Below are positions 1 to 7,469 of a stretch of DNA of 20,972 bases, piece by piece. The stretch is from NCBI GenBank assembly GCA_036508075.1, contig DATCIA010000026.1, positions 1 to 20,972 of the forward strand, given 5' to 3'. Made by a program: the position numbers and the translations under genes. Source of the stretch: PALSA-660 sp036508075 (GTDB lineage Bacteria > Actinomycetota > Coriobacteriia > Anaerosomatales > PALSA-660). The notes beneath the pieces are model-generated. The model was not told the origin of the DNA and did no database searches. It saw nothing but the letters and a program-made list of their open reading frames with translations. Position 1 is the stretch's first letter. Each line of letters starts with the position of its first letter.

Positions 1-639
1 TTCGGTGCCATGAAGCCGGTCGGGCTCACCGACCCGCGAACGGGCCGACGCCCCTGGGCGGTCGTGCAGCTGCGGCCGGAGAACCGCGAGCACACCGCGT
101 ACAACCTCGTCGGGTTCCAGACGAACCTCACGTTCCCCGAGCAGGTGCGCGTCTTCCGGATGATCCCCGGTCTCAAGGAGGCCGACTTCCTGCGCCACGG
201 TGTCATGCACCGCAACACCTTCGTCGACGCGCCCCGCCTTCTCACCCCGGACCTGGCACTGCGTTCCGATCCCCGGATCCGGATCGCAGGTCAGCTCTCG
301 GGCACGGAAGGCTACCTGGAGGCCGCGGCGAGCGGCCTGCTGGCCGCCCTCGGAGCCTTCGCCTCGGGCCGGGGAGCACCGGCCGTGGTCCTTCCCCCGG
401 AGACCGCGCTCGGGGCGTTGCTGACCTACGCGACCGACCCTGAGACGCGGCCCTACCAGCCCATGCACGTCAACATAGGCCTTCTCCCGCCACTGACGCC
501 GCCCGTCAGGGGCAAGCGGGAGCGCTACGCCGCCCACGGCGCGCGCTCGAGGGCCGAGATGTCGGGCTGGCTGGCATCGCGCCCCGAACTCGACGTCGAG
601 CGCGTCCGCACGACCCTGGCCAGAGAGGTCCCGCGGTGA
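1..639 (+). CDS. trmFO: TrmFO, folate-dependent tRNA (uracil-54-C5)-methyltransferase, 3' part
   Basis: The reading frame is already open at base 1 (Phe-Gly-Ala-Met-Lys-Pro-Val-Gly), so the window cuts the gene and the ATG at 10 is internal. The visible 212 residues are about the C-terminal half of a family that is usually 430-470 residues. Recognisable TrmFO text is YNLVGFQTNLTFPEQ, followed by the GLKEADFLRHGVMHRNTF block. The N-terminal FAD-binding Rossmann part lies outside the window. Family role: FAD enzyme that uses methylenetetrahydrofolate to make 5-methyluridine at tRNA position 54. The stop overlaps the xerC start by four bases (GTGA), which suggests coupling. A trmFO-xerC pair is also common in Firmicutes. 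Its presence argues against a classical Streptomyces-like host. Confidence 0.95.
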   Translation, partial: FGAMKPVGLTDPRTGRRPWAVVQLRPENREHTAYNLVGFQTNLTFPEQVRVFRMIPGLKEADFLRHGVMHRNTFVDAPRLLTPDLALRSDPRIRIAGQLSGTEGYLEAAASGLLAALGAFASGRGAPAVVLPPETALGALLTYATDPETRPYQPMHVNIGLLPPLTPPVRGKRERYAAHGARSRAEMSGWLASRPELDVERVRTTLAREVPR

Positions 640-1535
640 GCCCCGGGATCGCGAGCGAGCTCGTCGACCGCTTCCTCGGGCACCTCGCCAACGAACGGAA
701 CGTGTCACCTCAGACGGTGCGCGCCTACTCGTCGGACCTCGCGCGTTACCTTGAGTGGGCTGAGCGGGCCGGAGCCGACCCTCTCGGCGCCGACCCCCGG
801 ATCCTGCGCCGCTACCTCGCGGACCTCGACGGGGCGCGCTACGCGCGCCGCACCATCGCACGTCGTTTGTCGGCCGTGCGATCGCTGTTCGCGTACCTGA
901 ACCGCGAGGGGATAGTGGCGCACAACCCCGCCGCGGTGGTCGGAACACCCAAGCTGCCGTCGCGCCTTCCGCGGCTCGTCCCGACGGACCTGCTCACCGC
1001 GCTGCTCGACCACCCGGACCCCGAGCAGCCGAGCGGCCTGCGCGACCGTGCGATCCTCGAGCTGCTCTACGCGACCGGAGCCCGAGTCAGCGAGCTCGCA
1101 GCTCTCGACCTGGCCGACCTCGACCTGCCCCAAGGCCAGATACGGGTCACGGGCAAGGGCGACAAGCAACGCATCCTGCCGCTCCACCGCGAGGCCGTCT
1201 ATCGGCTGCAGCAGTACCTGAGCCTCGGCAGGCCGCGGCTCAAGCCCCGGTCGGGGGAGGAGGCCGTATTCCTCAACCGCAGCGGCACCCGCCTGACCGA
1301 CGGCGGCATCCGTCGGATGCTCACGCGACAGCTCGATGCGCTCGGCGCGGCGTCCGGCATCACCCCGCACACCTTCCGCCACACCTTCGCCACGCACATG
1401 CTCGAAGCGGGAGCGGACCTGCGTACCGTCCAGGACCTGCTCGGCCATGTTGCCCTGTCCACCACCCAGATTTACACTCACCTCGGGGTGCAACGACTCC
1501 AAAGGGTGCACAAGGACGCGCACCCACGTGCCTGA
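636..1535 (+). CDS. xerC: Tyrosine recombinase XerC
   Basis: A 299-residue tyrosine recombinase of normal Xer length. The N-terminal SAM-like DNA-binding domain covers about residues 5-95 (RNVSPQTVRAYSSDLARYLEW). The catalytic domain follows with all expected residues: R150 (ATGARVSEL), K174 (GKGDKQR), H245 and R248 (HTFRHTFATHML), H271 (LLGH) and nucleophile Y280 (TTQIYTH). Family role: XerC/XerD resolve chromosome dimers at dif during division. The start is GTG, overlapping the trmFO stop by 4 bases. Position next to trmFO favours XerC over XerD, but without the partner gene in view this is an inference from context. There is no integron, phage or dif-like context, so it is a housekeeping recombinase, not a mobile-element integrase. 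Confidence 0.93.
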   Translation: MSPGIASELVDRFLGHLANERNVSPQTVRAYSSDLARYLEWAERAGADPLGADPRILRRYLADLDGARYARRTIARRLSAVRSLFAYLNREGIVAHNPAAVVGTPKLPSRLPRLVPTDLLTALLDHPDPEQPSGLRDRAILELLYATGARVSELAALDLADLDLPQGQIRVTGKGDKQRILPLHREAVYRLQQYLSLGRPRLKPRSGEEAVFLNRSGTRLTDGGIRRMLTRQLDALGAASGITPHTFRHTFATHMLEAGADLRTVQDLLGHVALSTTQIYTHLGVQRLQRVHKDAHPRA

Positions 1536-1562
1536 TGCGGGATCATCGAAGGGGCCGTGCGC

Positions 1563-2351
1563 ATGAAGCACCCGCATCAGCGGGACGATCTGGCCACGCT
1601 GTGGCAGCGCTTTGCCGACTCGCACGACGAAAAGGCGCGCGAACAGTTGATCCTGAACTACTCACCTCTGGTGAAGTTCGTCGCCGGACGCGTAGCGACC
1701 AAGATGCCCGCGACGATCGAGAACGCGGACCTCATCTCCTACGGGATCTTCGGGCTCATCGATGCGATAGAGAAGTACGAACCCGAGCGCGGCTTCAAGT
1801 TCGAGACCTACGCCATCTCACGCATCCGCGGAGCGATCATCGACGAACTGCGCTCGCTCGACTGGGTGCCGCGCAGCGTGCGCGCCCGCTCCCGTGAGAT
1901 CGAGAACGCGATCGTCACCCTCGAGAACCGCCTCAGCCGCACCCCCGACGACAACGAGGTCGCTGCCGAGATGAGCATCTCGCCCAAGGAGCTCCAGGAC
2001 ATCTACACGAAGCTGTCCTACACCTCTGTCGTCTCGTTCGACGAGATATGGGCGCCGACCTCCGATCGCGATGACAAGAGCACGCTGGCTTCCGTCATCA
2101 AGGACGACTCGGCGCCCGACCCCGTCACCGCATTCGAGACGGAGGAGGTCAAGGAGATCCTCGCGGACGCGATCGAGAAGCTATCCGAGCGCGAGCGCAC
2201 GGTCGTGGCGCTCTACTACTACGAGGGGCTCCAGCTCAAGGAGATCGGCCAGGTGCTCGGCGTCACGGAATCGCGCGCCAGCCAGTTGCACACGAAGGCC
2301 GTCCTCCGACTTCGCGCACGCCTTCATGCGGCGCAGGGGTTCATCGGCTGA
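1563..2351 (+). CDS. whiG: RNA polymerase sigma factor, FliA/WhiG family
   Basis: A 262-residue group 3 sigma factor. Region 2 spans about residues 30-110 (LNYSPLVKFVAGRVA, DLISYGIFGLIDAIEKY, FETYAISRIRGAIIDELRS, then DWVPRSVR, typical of FliA/WhiG). Region 3 follows (RLSRTPDDNEVAAEM) and region 4 is C-terminal (LSERERTVVALYYYEGLQLKEIGQVLGVTESR). I chose ATG 1563: the GAAGGGG Shine-Dalgarno at 1548-1554 is 8 bases upstream of it but only 2 bases from the alternative GTG at 1557. The gene sits 27 bases after xerC and just upstream of the rpsB promoter. FliA directs flagellar genes and WhiG directs sporulation genes; which role applies here cannot be read from the window, because no flagellar or spore gene is present. 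The symbol reflects synteny with Streptomyces whiG-rpsB. Confidence 0.9.
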   Translation: MKHPHQRDDLATLWQRFADSHDEKAREQLILNYSPLVKFVAGRVATKMPATIENADLISYGIFGLIDAIEKYEPERGFKFETYAISRIRGAIIDELRSLDWVPRSVRARSREIENAIVTLENRLSRTPDDNEVAAEMSISPKELQDIYTKLSYTSVVSFDEIWAPTSDRDDKSTLASVIKDDSAPDPVTAFETEEVKEILADAIEKLSERERTVVALYYYEGLQLKEIGQVLGVTESRASQLHTKAVLRLRARLHAAQGFIG

Positions 2352-2369
2352 GACCGGCCCCACTTCCGT

Positions 2370-2398
2370 TTGTCCGTGCCGGGGGAGGGTGTTACACT
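2370..2398 (+). promoter_or_regulatory. Predicted sigma70-type promoter for rpsB-tsf
   Basis: TTGTCC (2370-2375) and TACACT (2393-2398) are separated by exactly 17 bases in the only sizeable gap between the sigma factor gene and rpsB. Transcription would start near 2405, giving a leader of about 125 bases. This is the best-matching housekeeping promoter in the window. It is a prediction from consensus and position only. Confidence 0.65.
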
Positions 2399-2418
2399 AC
2401 TCCGGCTTTCAATACACA

Positions 2419-2497
2419 CGCCCGCCGGTCCGCGGCGCGCGGTGCCGTCATGAGTACGGAAGTGACGGTCGCGACGCGGGTACCCAGCTGTCGGGCG
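2419..2497 (+). promoter_or_regulatory. Structured rpsB 5' leader (candidate cis-regulatory RNA)
   Basis: Three nested pairings can be drawn. A closing stem joins CGCCCG 2419-2424 with CGGGCG 2492-2497. An inner hairpin pairs CCGCG 2430-2434 with CGCGG 2438-2442 around a three-base loop. A second pairs CCGTCA 2445-2450 with TGACGG 2463-2468. The structure ends 19 bases before the strong AGGAGGT ribosome-binding site (2517-2523). S2 is known to repress its own mRNA through a leader in E. coli; whether this leader works that way is inference. Confidence 0.35.
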
Positions 2498-2529
2498 GAG
2501 GATAGAACCGAACAACAGGAGGTAGCACT

Positions 2530-3426
2530 ATGCCCGTCGTCGCTATGAAGGACCTGCTCGAGGCAGGCGTCCATTTCGGACATCAGACCCGTCGCTGGAA
2601 CCCGAAGATGAAGCCCTACATCTTCACCGAGCGCAACGGTATCTACATCCTCGACCTGCAGCGCTCGCTGCGCGAACTGGACGCGACCTACAAGTTCGTC
2701 TACTCGATCGCGAAGCAGGGCCGCTCGGTGATGTTCATCGGCACCAAGAAGCAGGCCCAGGAGGGTGTCGAGACCGAGGCCGGCCGTGCCGGAATGCCCT
2801 ACGTCAGCCAGCGCTGGCTGGGCGGCATGCTCACCAACTGGGTGACGATGCGCAAGCGCATCTCCCGCATGGTGCAGCTCGAGGCCATGGAGGCGGACGG
2901 CCGCATGGCCGCGCTGCCCAAGAAGGAGGCCCTCAAGCTGCGTGCCGAGCTCGAGAAGCTCCAGCGCAACCTGACCGGTATCCGGGAGATGCAGGAACTC
3001 CCCGGCGCCGTGTTCATCATCGATACCAAGCGCGAGACCATCGCGGTGGCGGAGGCGCGTCGCCTGCGCATCCCGATCATCGGCCTTGTGGACACCAACT
3101 GCGACCCGGATGAGGTCGACTTCGTGATCCCGGGCAACGACGACGCCATCCGTTCAGTGAATCTGATCACCCGCGTGATCGCCGACGCATGCATCGCCGG
3201 CCGTGCAGCCGGCGGATTCGGCGAGAAGCCCGCCGTCGCAGCCGCTCCCGTGGCTGCCGCGCCGGTCGTCGCCCCCGTGGCCGAGGCCGTCGTCGAGACG
3301 CCCGCGCCTGTTGTCGTCGAAGCGGTCGAGGCAGTCATCGTCGAGGCGCCCGTGACCGTTGAAGAGCCCGCGGCCGAGATCGAGGCCGAGGTCGCCGAGA
3401 CCGTGGCCCCCGAGGCCGCCGAGTAG
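2530..3426 (+). CDS. rpsB: 30S ribosomal protein S2
   Basis: S2 joins the small subunit late, near the head-body junction, and supports S1 binding. The first 230 residues are canonical S2: MKDLLEAGVHFGHQTRRWNPKM at the N-terminus, VMFIGTKKQAQEGVE, YVSQRWLGGMLTNW and FIIDTKRETIAVAEARRL. From about residue 233 to 298 the protein becomes an Ala/Val/Pro/Glu-rich, acidic, low-complexity tail not found in the roughly 240-residue E. coli form; such tails occur in other actinobacterial S2 proteins. The start is supported by AGGAGGT 6 bases upstream of the ATG. It is cotranscribed with tsf, 68 bases downstream, the near-universal partner. Confidence 0.97.
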   Translation: MPVVAMKDLLEAGVHFGHQTRRWNPKMKPYIFTERNGIYILDLQRSLRELDATYKFVYSIAKQGRSVMFIGTKKQAQEGVETEAGRAGMPYVSQRWLGGMLTNWVTMRKRISRMVQLEAMEADGRMAALPKKEALKLRAELEKLQRNLTGIREMQELPGAVFIIDTKRETIAVAEARRLRIPIIGLVDTNCDPDEVDFVIPGNDDAIRSVNLITRVIADACIAGRAAGGFGEKPAVAAAPVAAAPVVAPVAEAVVETPAPVVVEAVEAVIVEAPVTVEEPAAEIEAEVAETVAPEAAE

Positions 3427-3444
3427 CACCCCGCCACACCGACC

Positions 3445-3469
3445 CGCGCCGTCTGCCGAAGCCGGCGCG
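3445..3469 (+). other. Hairpin between rpsB and tsf
   Basis: CGCGCCG (3445-3451) pairs perfectly with CGGCGCG (3463-3469) around an 11-base loop, in the 68-base gap. No T-run follows, so it is more likely an mRNA processing, stability or partial-attenuation element than a terminator. It ends 11 bases before the tsf Shine-Dalgarno. Confidence 0.4.
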
Positions 3470-3494
3470 TGATTCCACCGAAGGAGTGAGAGAC

Positions 3495-4382
3495 ATGACG
3501 ATCAGCGCCAGCATGGTGAAGGAGCTCCGTGAGCTCACGGGCGCCGGCATGATGGACTGCAAGAAGGCCCTCGAGGAGACCGGCGGCGACATCCAGAAGG
3601 CCGTCGACGTCCTGCGCACCAAGGGCCTCGCGGACCTCGCGAAGCGCGCTGGCCGCGCCACCAACGAGGGCGTCATCTCCGCGTGGGTGAACGACCTCGG
3701 CCGGGTCGGTTCGATGGTCGAGATCAACTGCGAGACCGACTTCGTCGCACGCAATGCCGAGTTCACCACGTTCGCATCCGCTGTGGCCGAGCAGGTGGCC
3801 GTCGACGCTCCGTCGAGCGCGGACCTGCTCCTCGGTCTGCAGTGGAAGCGCAACCCCTCGATCACCGTCCAGCAGGCGCTGGGCGAGCTCGTGGGCAAGC
3901 TGGGCGAGAACATCGTCATCACACGCTTCGTGCGTTTCGACGTCCCGGAGAACGGGATGGTCAGCTCCTACATCCACGGTTTCGGCCGCATCGGCGTCAT
4001 GGTCGAGATCGGCGGCTCGGACCACTCCGACGCCTCCGTCGTCGCCCTGGCGAAGGACGTGGCCATGCACATCGCCGCTTCGCAGCCCATCTGCGTGCTG
4101 CGCGAGGATGTGCCCGCCGAGACGATCGAGCACGAGACCAGCATCTACAAGGCCCAGGCAGCCGCATCCGGCAAGCCCGAGGCCATCCAGGCCAAGATCG
4201 CCCAGGGTCGCATCGAGAAGTTCTACAGGGAGGTCTGCTTGGTCGAGCAGCCCTTCGTGAAGGATCCCGACAAGACCGTCGAGCAGCTCGTGGCCGAGAC
4301 CTCCAAGGCCCTCGGTAAGCCGCTGTCGGTCGTGCGCTTCGAGCGTCTGGTGCTCGGCGGATCGGCCGACTCGAAGGCCTAG
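3495..4382 (+). CDS. tsf: Translation elongation factor EF-Ts
   Basis: Guanine nucleotide exchange factor that releases GDP from EF-Tu. The 295-residue product has the N-terminal UBA-like domain (SASMVKELRELTGAGMMDCK, residues 4-23) and the EF-Tu-contacting TDFV at 81-84 (ETDFVARN), followed by the core subdomains and a C-terminal module (GRIEKFYREVCLVEQPF). I use ATG 3495, not the in-frame GTG at 3486, because the AAGGAG Shine-Dalgarno (3481-3486) overlaps that GTG and lies 8 bases from the ATG. It is the second gene of the rpsB-tsf unit and is followed by a terminator-like hairpin. Confidence 0.96.
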   Translation: MTISASMVKELRELTGAGMMDCKKALEETGGDIQKAVDVLRTKGLADLAKRAGRATNEGVISAWVNDLGRVGSMVEINCETDFVARNAEFTTFASAVAEQVAVDAPSSADLLLGLQWKRNPSITVQQALGELVGKLGENIVITRFVRFDVPENGMVSSYIHGFGRIGVMVEIGGSDHSDASVVALAKDVAMHIAASQPICVLREDVPAETIEHETSIYKAQAAASGKPEAIQAKIAQGRIEKFYREVCLVEQPFVKDPDKTVEQLVAETSKALGKPLSVVRFERLVLGGSADSKA

Positions 4383-4406
4383 GTCCTTCGCAACGATTCG
4401 GCGAAT

Positions 4407-4431
4407 GGGGCGGTCCGCTGAGGGCCGCCCC
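4407..4431 (+). terminator. Probable terminator after tsf
   Basis: GGGGCGGTCC (4407-4416) pairs with GGGCCGCCCC (4422-4431), giving 10 bp with one G-U pair and a GCTGA loop. The trailing GTTCT is a poor U-tract, so termination may be partial or factor-assisted. It sits 25 bases after the tsf stop. Confidence 0.6.
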
Positions 4432-4435
4432 GTTC

Positions 4436-4441
4436 TACAAT
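4436..4441 (+). promoter_or_regulatory. Possible -10 element of a pyrH promoter
   Basis: TACAAT matches the sigma70 -10 consensus in five of six positions and lies 4 bases after the tsf hairpin, 63 bases before the pyrH ATG. No convincing -35 is found at 15-19 bases upstream; that space is occupied by the hairpin. This is a moderate to weak prediction. Confidence 0.35.
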
Positions 4442-4504
4442 GTCCCGTAGAAGCGCGCCGTCCCGAGGGGCACGCGGCGACCAAGGAAGCACGGGGGTCA
4501 ATCG

Positions 4505-5227
4505 ATGGCGGAGCCACGGTTCAAGCGCGTCCTGCTCAAGCTCTCCGGTGAGGCGTTGATGGGCGACGCGGGCTACGGTATCGATCCCGCCATCATCGAG
4601 GACCTCGCGATACAGATCCGCACCGCGCGCGACGCGGGCGTGGAACTCGCGATCGTCGTCGGAGGCGGCAACATCTTCAGAGGTGTCGCCGGTTCCGCCA
4701 AGGGCATGGACCGCGCGCAGGCCGACTACATCGGCATGCTGGCCACGGTCATGAACGCGCTGGCGGTCCAGGACGTCCTCGAGAAGGCCGGGGTGTTCAC
4801 CCGCGTCATGTCGGCCATCGAGATGCAGTCGATCGCGGAGCCCTACATCCGGCGCCGGGCGATGCGTCACCTCGAGAAGGGCCGCGTGGTCATCTTCGCG
4901 GCAGGCACGGGCAACCCGTACTTCACCACGGACACCACCGCGGCGCTCCGTGCGCTCGAGATCGGTGCGGACTGCATCATGAAGGCCACGCGCGTTGACG
5001 GTGTGTACGATGCGGACCCCCGCACGCACCCGGACGCGGTCCGCTTCGACGAACTGACCTACATGGAGGTCCTTCGCCGTGGTCTGACGGTCATGGACTC
5101 GACCGCTATCACGCTGGCGATGGACAACAAGCTCCCGATCATCGTCTTCAACATCGAGACGGACGGCAACATCGTCCGCGCGCTCGCAGGGGAACACGTC
5201 GGAACCATCGTCAGAGGAGGCAACTGA
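4505..5227 (+). CDS. pyrH: UMP kinase
   Basis: Cytosolic hexameric enzyme that phosphorylates UMP to UDP with ATP, feeding RNA, DNA and cell-wall UDP-sugar synthesis. At 240 residues it has the normal length. Visible amino-acid-kinase-fold motifs are VLLKLSGEALMGD (8-20), VVGGGNIFRG (50-59), AGTGNPYFTTDTTAALRA (the TGNPFFTTD-type UMP-binding block) and KATRVDGVYDADP. The start is ATG 4505 with a G-rich site (GGGGGT) about 7 bases upstream. It overlaps frr by one base (TGATG), and the frr ribosome-binding site lies inside pyrH, so the pair is translationally coupled as in most bacteria. Confidence 0.97.
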   Translation: MAEPRFKRVLLKLSGEALMGDAGYGIDPAIIEDLAIQIRTARDAGVELAIVVGGGNIFRGVAGSAKGMDRAQADYIGMLATVMNALAVQDVLEKAGVFTRVMSAIEMQSIAEPYIRRRAMRHLEKGRVVIFAAGTGNPYFTTDTTAALRALEIGADCIMKATRVDGVYDADPRTHPDAVRFDELTYMEVLRRGLTVMDSTAITLAMDNKLPIIVFNIETDGNIVRALAGEHVGTIVRGGN

Positions 5228-5784
5228 TGCCCGAAGCGATCATCGCTCAGGCCGAGGAGAAGATGTCCAAGGCCGTTTCCGCGCTCAGCCACGAGTTCTC
5301 GACCGTGAGGACCGGCCGCGCCTCCGGTGCGATCTTCGAGAAGCTCCACATCGACTACTACGGCGCACCCACGCCGATGCTGCAGATGGCGGCCGTCTCG
5401 TCACCGGAGCCGCAGCTCGTCGTGATCTCCCCCTACGACAAGACGATCCTCAAAGCCATCGAGAAGGCCATCCTGGCCTCCGACCTCGGCCTCAACCCGA
5501 GCAACGACGGCACGGTCATCCGCGTACCGTTCCCCGCGCTGAACGAAGAGCGCCGGCGCGACCTCGTCAAGCTGTGCCACGGCTACACGGAGCAGGCGCG
5601 CGTCGCCGTGCGCAACGCGCGCCGCGACGCCAACGACGCCTTCAAGAAGCAGGAGAAGGCCAGCGACATCAGCCAGGACGACGCGCGGCGCGGCGAGGAA
5701 CTGGTGCAGAAGAAGACCGACTCGTTCATCGCCGAGATCGACGCCCTTCTCAAGAAGAAGGAACAGGAGATCATGGAGGTTTAG
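5227..5784 (+). CDS. frr: Ribosome recycling factor
   Basis: With EF-G, RRF splits post-termination ribosomes. The 185-residue length is exact for the family. Signature text: KAVSALSHEFSTVRTGRASGAIFEKLHIDYYGAPTPM is split across the first helix and the hinge (conserved LSHEFSTVRTGRAS shown), IRVPFPALNEERRRDLVK, and a charged C-terminal helix ending LLKKKEQEIMEV. AGAGGAGG at 5213-5220 is an excellent Shine-Dalgarno within the end of pyrH. The stop codon is embedded in a small hairpin that also contains the ribosome-binding site for uppS. Confidence 0.97.
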   Translation: MPEAIIAQAEEKMSKAVSALSHEFSTVRTGRASGAIFEKLHIDYYGAPTPMLQMAAVSSPEPQLVVISPYDKTILKAIEKAILASDLGLNPSNDGTVIRVPFPALNEERRRDLVKLCHGYTEQARVAVRNARRDANDAFKKQEKASDISQDDARRGEELVQKKTDSFIAEIDALLKKKEQEIMEV

Positions 5785-5789
5785 CCTCC
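5775..5789 (+). promoter_or_regulatory. Hairpin covering the uppS ribosome-binding site
   Basis: GGAGG (5775-5779) pairs with CCTCC (5785-5789) with the TTTAG loop between, so the frr stop TAG lies at the loop. GGAGG is the only Shine-Dalgarno-like site before uppS ATG 5794 (14 bases away). A ribosome finishing frr would open this stem, which would couple uppS translation to frr. That effect is inferred from geometry. Confidence 0.35.
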
Positions 5790-5793
5790 GTCC

Positions 5794-6564
5794 ATGCCGA
5801 AGCCGACGCCCACCGACTTCTTCGCATCCCCGCGCGGCCGGGGGCTTCTCGCGCGCCTCGACACCGACCGTGTGCCCTCCCACGTGGCCGTCATCATGGA
5901 CGGCAACGGTAGATGGGCCGCGAAGCGCGGGTTGCCCCGTGTAGCCGGTCACCGTGCCGGGGCCAAGGCCATCGAGGAGGCCATCGCCTCCGCGATCGAG
6001 TGCGGCGTCCGCTACCTGACGCTCTACTCGTTCTCCACCGAGAACTGGTCCCGGCCGCGTGACGAGGTCTCGGCCCTCATGGGACTGTTCGTCGAGGTCC
6101 TGAGCGCCAAGATGCCCGACCTGACGTCCCAGGGCGTCCGGGTGCGCGTCATCGGGCGACTGGGCGAGATGCCGGCCCGGACCGCGAAGGCGTTCCGCGA
6201 CGCGATGCGACGCACGGCCGGCAACGACGTCCTCGACCTGGTCATCGCTCTGAACTACGGCGGTCGCGCCGAGCTGGCGGACGCTGCACGGTCGATCGCG
6301 GTCGAGGTCGCCGCCGGGACCCTGAAACCCGGCGACGTCGACGAGGCGGCCGTGGCCGGACGACTCTATACAGCGGGCCTGCCCGATCCCGACCTGCTCA
6401 TACGCACGAGCGGTGAGATGCGCGTCTCCAACTTCCTGCTGTGGCAGATCGCCTACAGCGAGATCGCCGTGACCGACACGCTCTGGCCCGACTTCGGGCG
6501 AGACGACCTGCTCGAGGCCGTCGTCGACTATCAGGGACGAGAGCGGAGGTTCGGGGGTCTGTGA
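5794..6564 (+). CDS. uppS: Isoprenyl transferase (undecaprenyl diphosphate synthase family)
   Basis: Cis-prenyltransferase that extends farnesyl diphosphate with isopentenyl diphosphate to make the C55 lipid carrier for cell-wall precursors. The 256-residue protein shows HVAVIMDGNGRWA (catalytic Asp at 36), GHRAGAKAIEEAI, TLYSFSTENWSRP and the diphosphate-binding RTSGEMRVSNFLLWQ (from R204). It is a peripheral cytosolic enzyme without membrane segments. It overlaps the cdsA start by four bases (GTGA). Chain length of the product cannot be read from sequence, and some actinobacteria have shorter-chain paralogues, but genomic position with cdsA and dxr favours the main UppS. Confidence 0.95.
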   Translation: MPKPTPTDFFASPRGRGLLARLDTDRVPSHVAVIMDGNGRWAAKRGLPRVAGHRAGAKAIEEAIASAIECGVRYLTLYSFSTENWSRPRDEVSALMGLFVEVLSAKMPDLTSQGVRVRVIGRLGEMPARTAKAFRDAMRRTAGNDVLDLVIALNYGGRAELADAARSIAVEVAAGTLKPGDVDEAAVAGRLYTAGLPDPDLLIRTSGEMRVSNFLLWQIAYSEIAVTDTLWPDFGRDDLLEAVVDYQGRERRFGGL

Positions 6565-7469
6565 GAGAAGCGCCGATCAGACAGGTCATCCGGGCGCCAC
6601 GCGCCCTTCGCGACTTCGGCGTGCGCGCCATCACCGCCGTGGCGCTCGGGCTCGTCCTCCTCGGTGCCGACCTGTGGCCCGACCTGCTCAGCAAAGGGGA
6701 CGGCCTGCTGTGGGCGCTCGTGATAGCGGCCCTCGCGGCCGTCTGCGCGAGCGAGTTCTACGCGATGATGCGCACCGGGCACCGAAAGCCCAATGAGGTG
6801 TTCGGCGTCATCGCCGCCGCCGCGATGCCGATCGCAGCCGCGGTCTACGCCTCGCGAGCCATCCCCGGTGGCGCCACGAGCGCGGCAGACCTGGGATCCC
6901 TGGGGCTGACCGCCGTCATGGGCGCCCTGATCCTCGCGGCGCTGACGTGGCACATCCTCTTCCGCCAGGTCACCGCCTCGGACACGGCGACCACGGTGTT
7001 CGGCGCCGTGTATGCGGGCTTCACGCTGTCCCACCTCGTGCTGATGCGCGCGCTCGACTCGGGCGCCGAACTCGTCATCATCACGCTGGCCGGCGTATGG
7101 GCCATGGACGTGTTCGCGTATCTGATCGGCTCGGCCATCGGCACGCACCGTCTGGCTCCCCACATCTCTCCCAAGAAGTCGTGGGAGGGGTTCATCGCGG
7201 GAACCATCGGGACCATGGCCGCCTGGGGCATCGGGTGGTACGTCACCGGCTCGCCTCTGCCCATGTGGGTGTTCCTGCTGACCGGCGCCGTCGCCGCCGG
7301 GGCCGCCCTCTTCGGCGATCTCGTCGAATCGCGGATGAAGCGCGAGGTATCGGCCAAGGACTCCGGGCGCCTGCTGCCCGGACACGGCGGGTTCCTCGAC
7401 CGCTTCGACTCGATGATCGTCGTCTCGATCGTCGTCTACTACGTCTTGATCTTCGCGGGTGCCCGATGA
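6561..7469 (+). CDS. cdsA: Phosphatidate cytidylyltransferase (CDP-diglyceride synthase)
   Basis: Membrane enzyme that makes CDP-diacylglycerol from phosphatidate and CTP, the branch point for all bacterial phospholipids. The product is 302 residues with a run of hydrophobic helices from about residue 22 to the end. The family signature S-x-x-K-R-x4-K-D-x-G-x2-L-P-G-H-G-G-x-x-D-R is complete at residues 257-283 (SRMKREVSAKDSG, LLPGHGGFLDRFD), preceded by SPKKSWEGFIAG. I place the start at GTG 6561, which overlaps the uppS stop; the open frame extends further upstream but only as a GC-driven overlap with uppS. The 3' end overlaps dxr by ATGA. Confidence 0.94.
   Translation: MREAPIRQVIRAPRALRDFGVRAITAVALGLVLLGADLWPDLLSKGDGLLWALVIAALAAVCASEFYAMMRTGHRKPNEVFGVIAAAAMPIAAAVYASRAIPGGATSAADLGSLGLTAVMGALILAALTWHILFRQVTASDTATTVFGAVYAGFTLSHLVLMRALDSGAELVIITLAGVWAMDVFAYLIGSAIGTHRLAPHISPKKSWEGFIAGTIGTMAAWGIGWYVTGSPLPMWVFLLTGAVAAGAALFGDLVESRMKREVSAKDSGRLLPGHGGFLDRFDSMIVVSIVVYYVLIFAGAR

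Noticed and set aside
636..1535. Possibility that the tyrosine recombinase marks a phage or integrative element
   Set aside because: Full XerC length and motifs, coupled to trmFO, with housekeeping genes on both sides and no att-like repeats, excisionase or phage genes.
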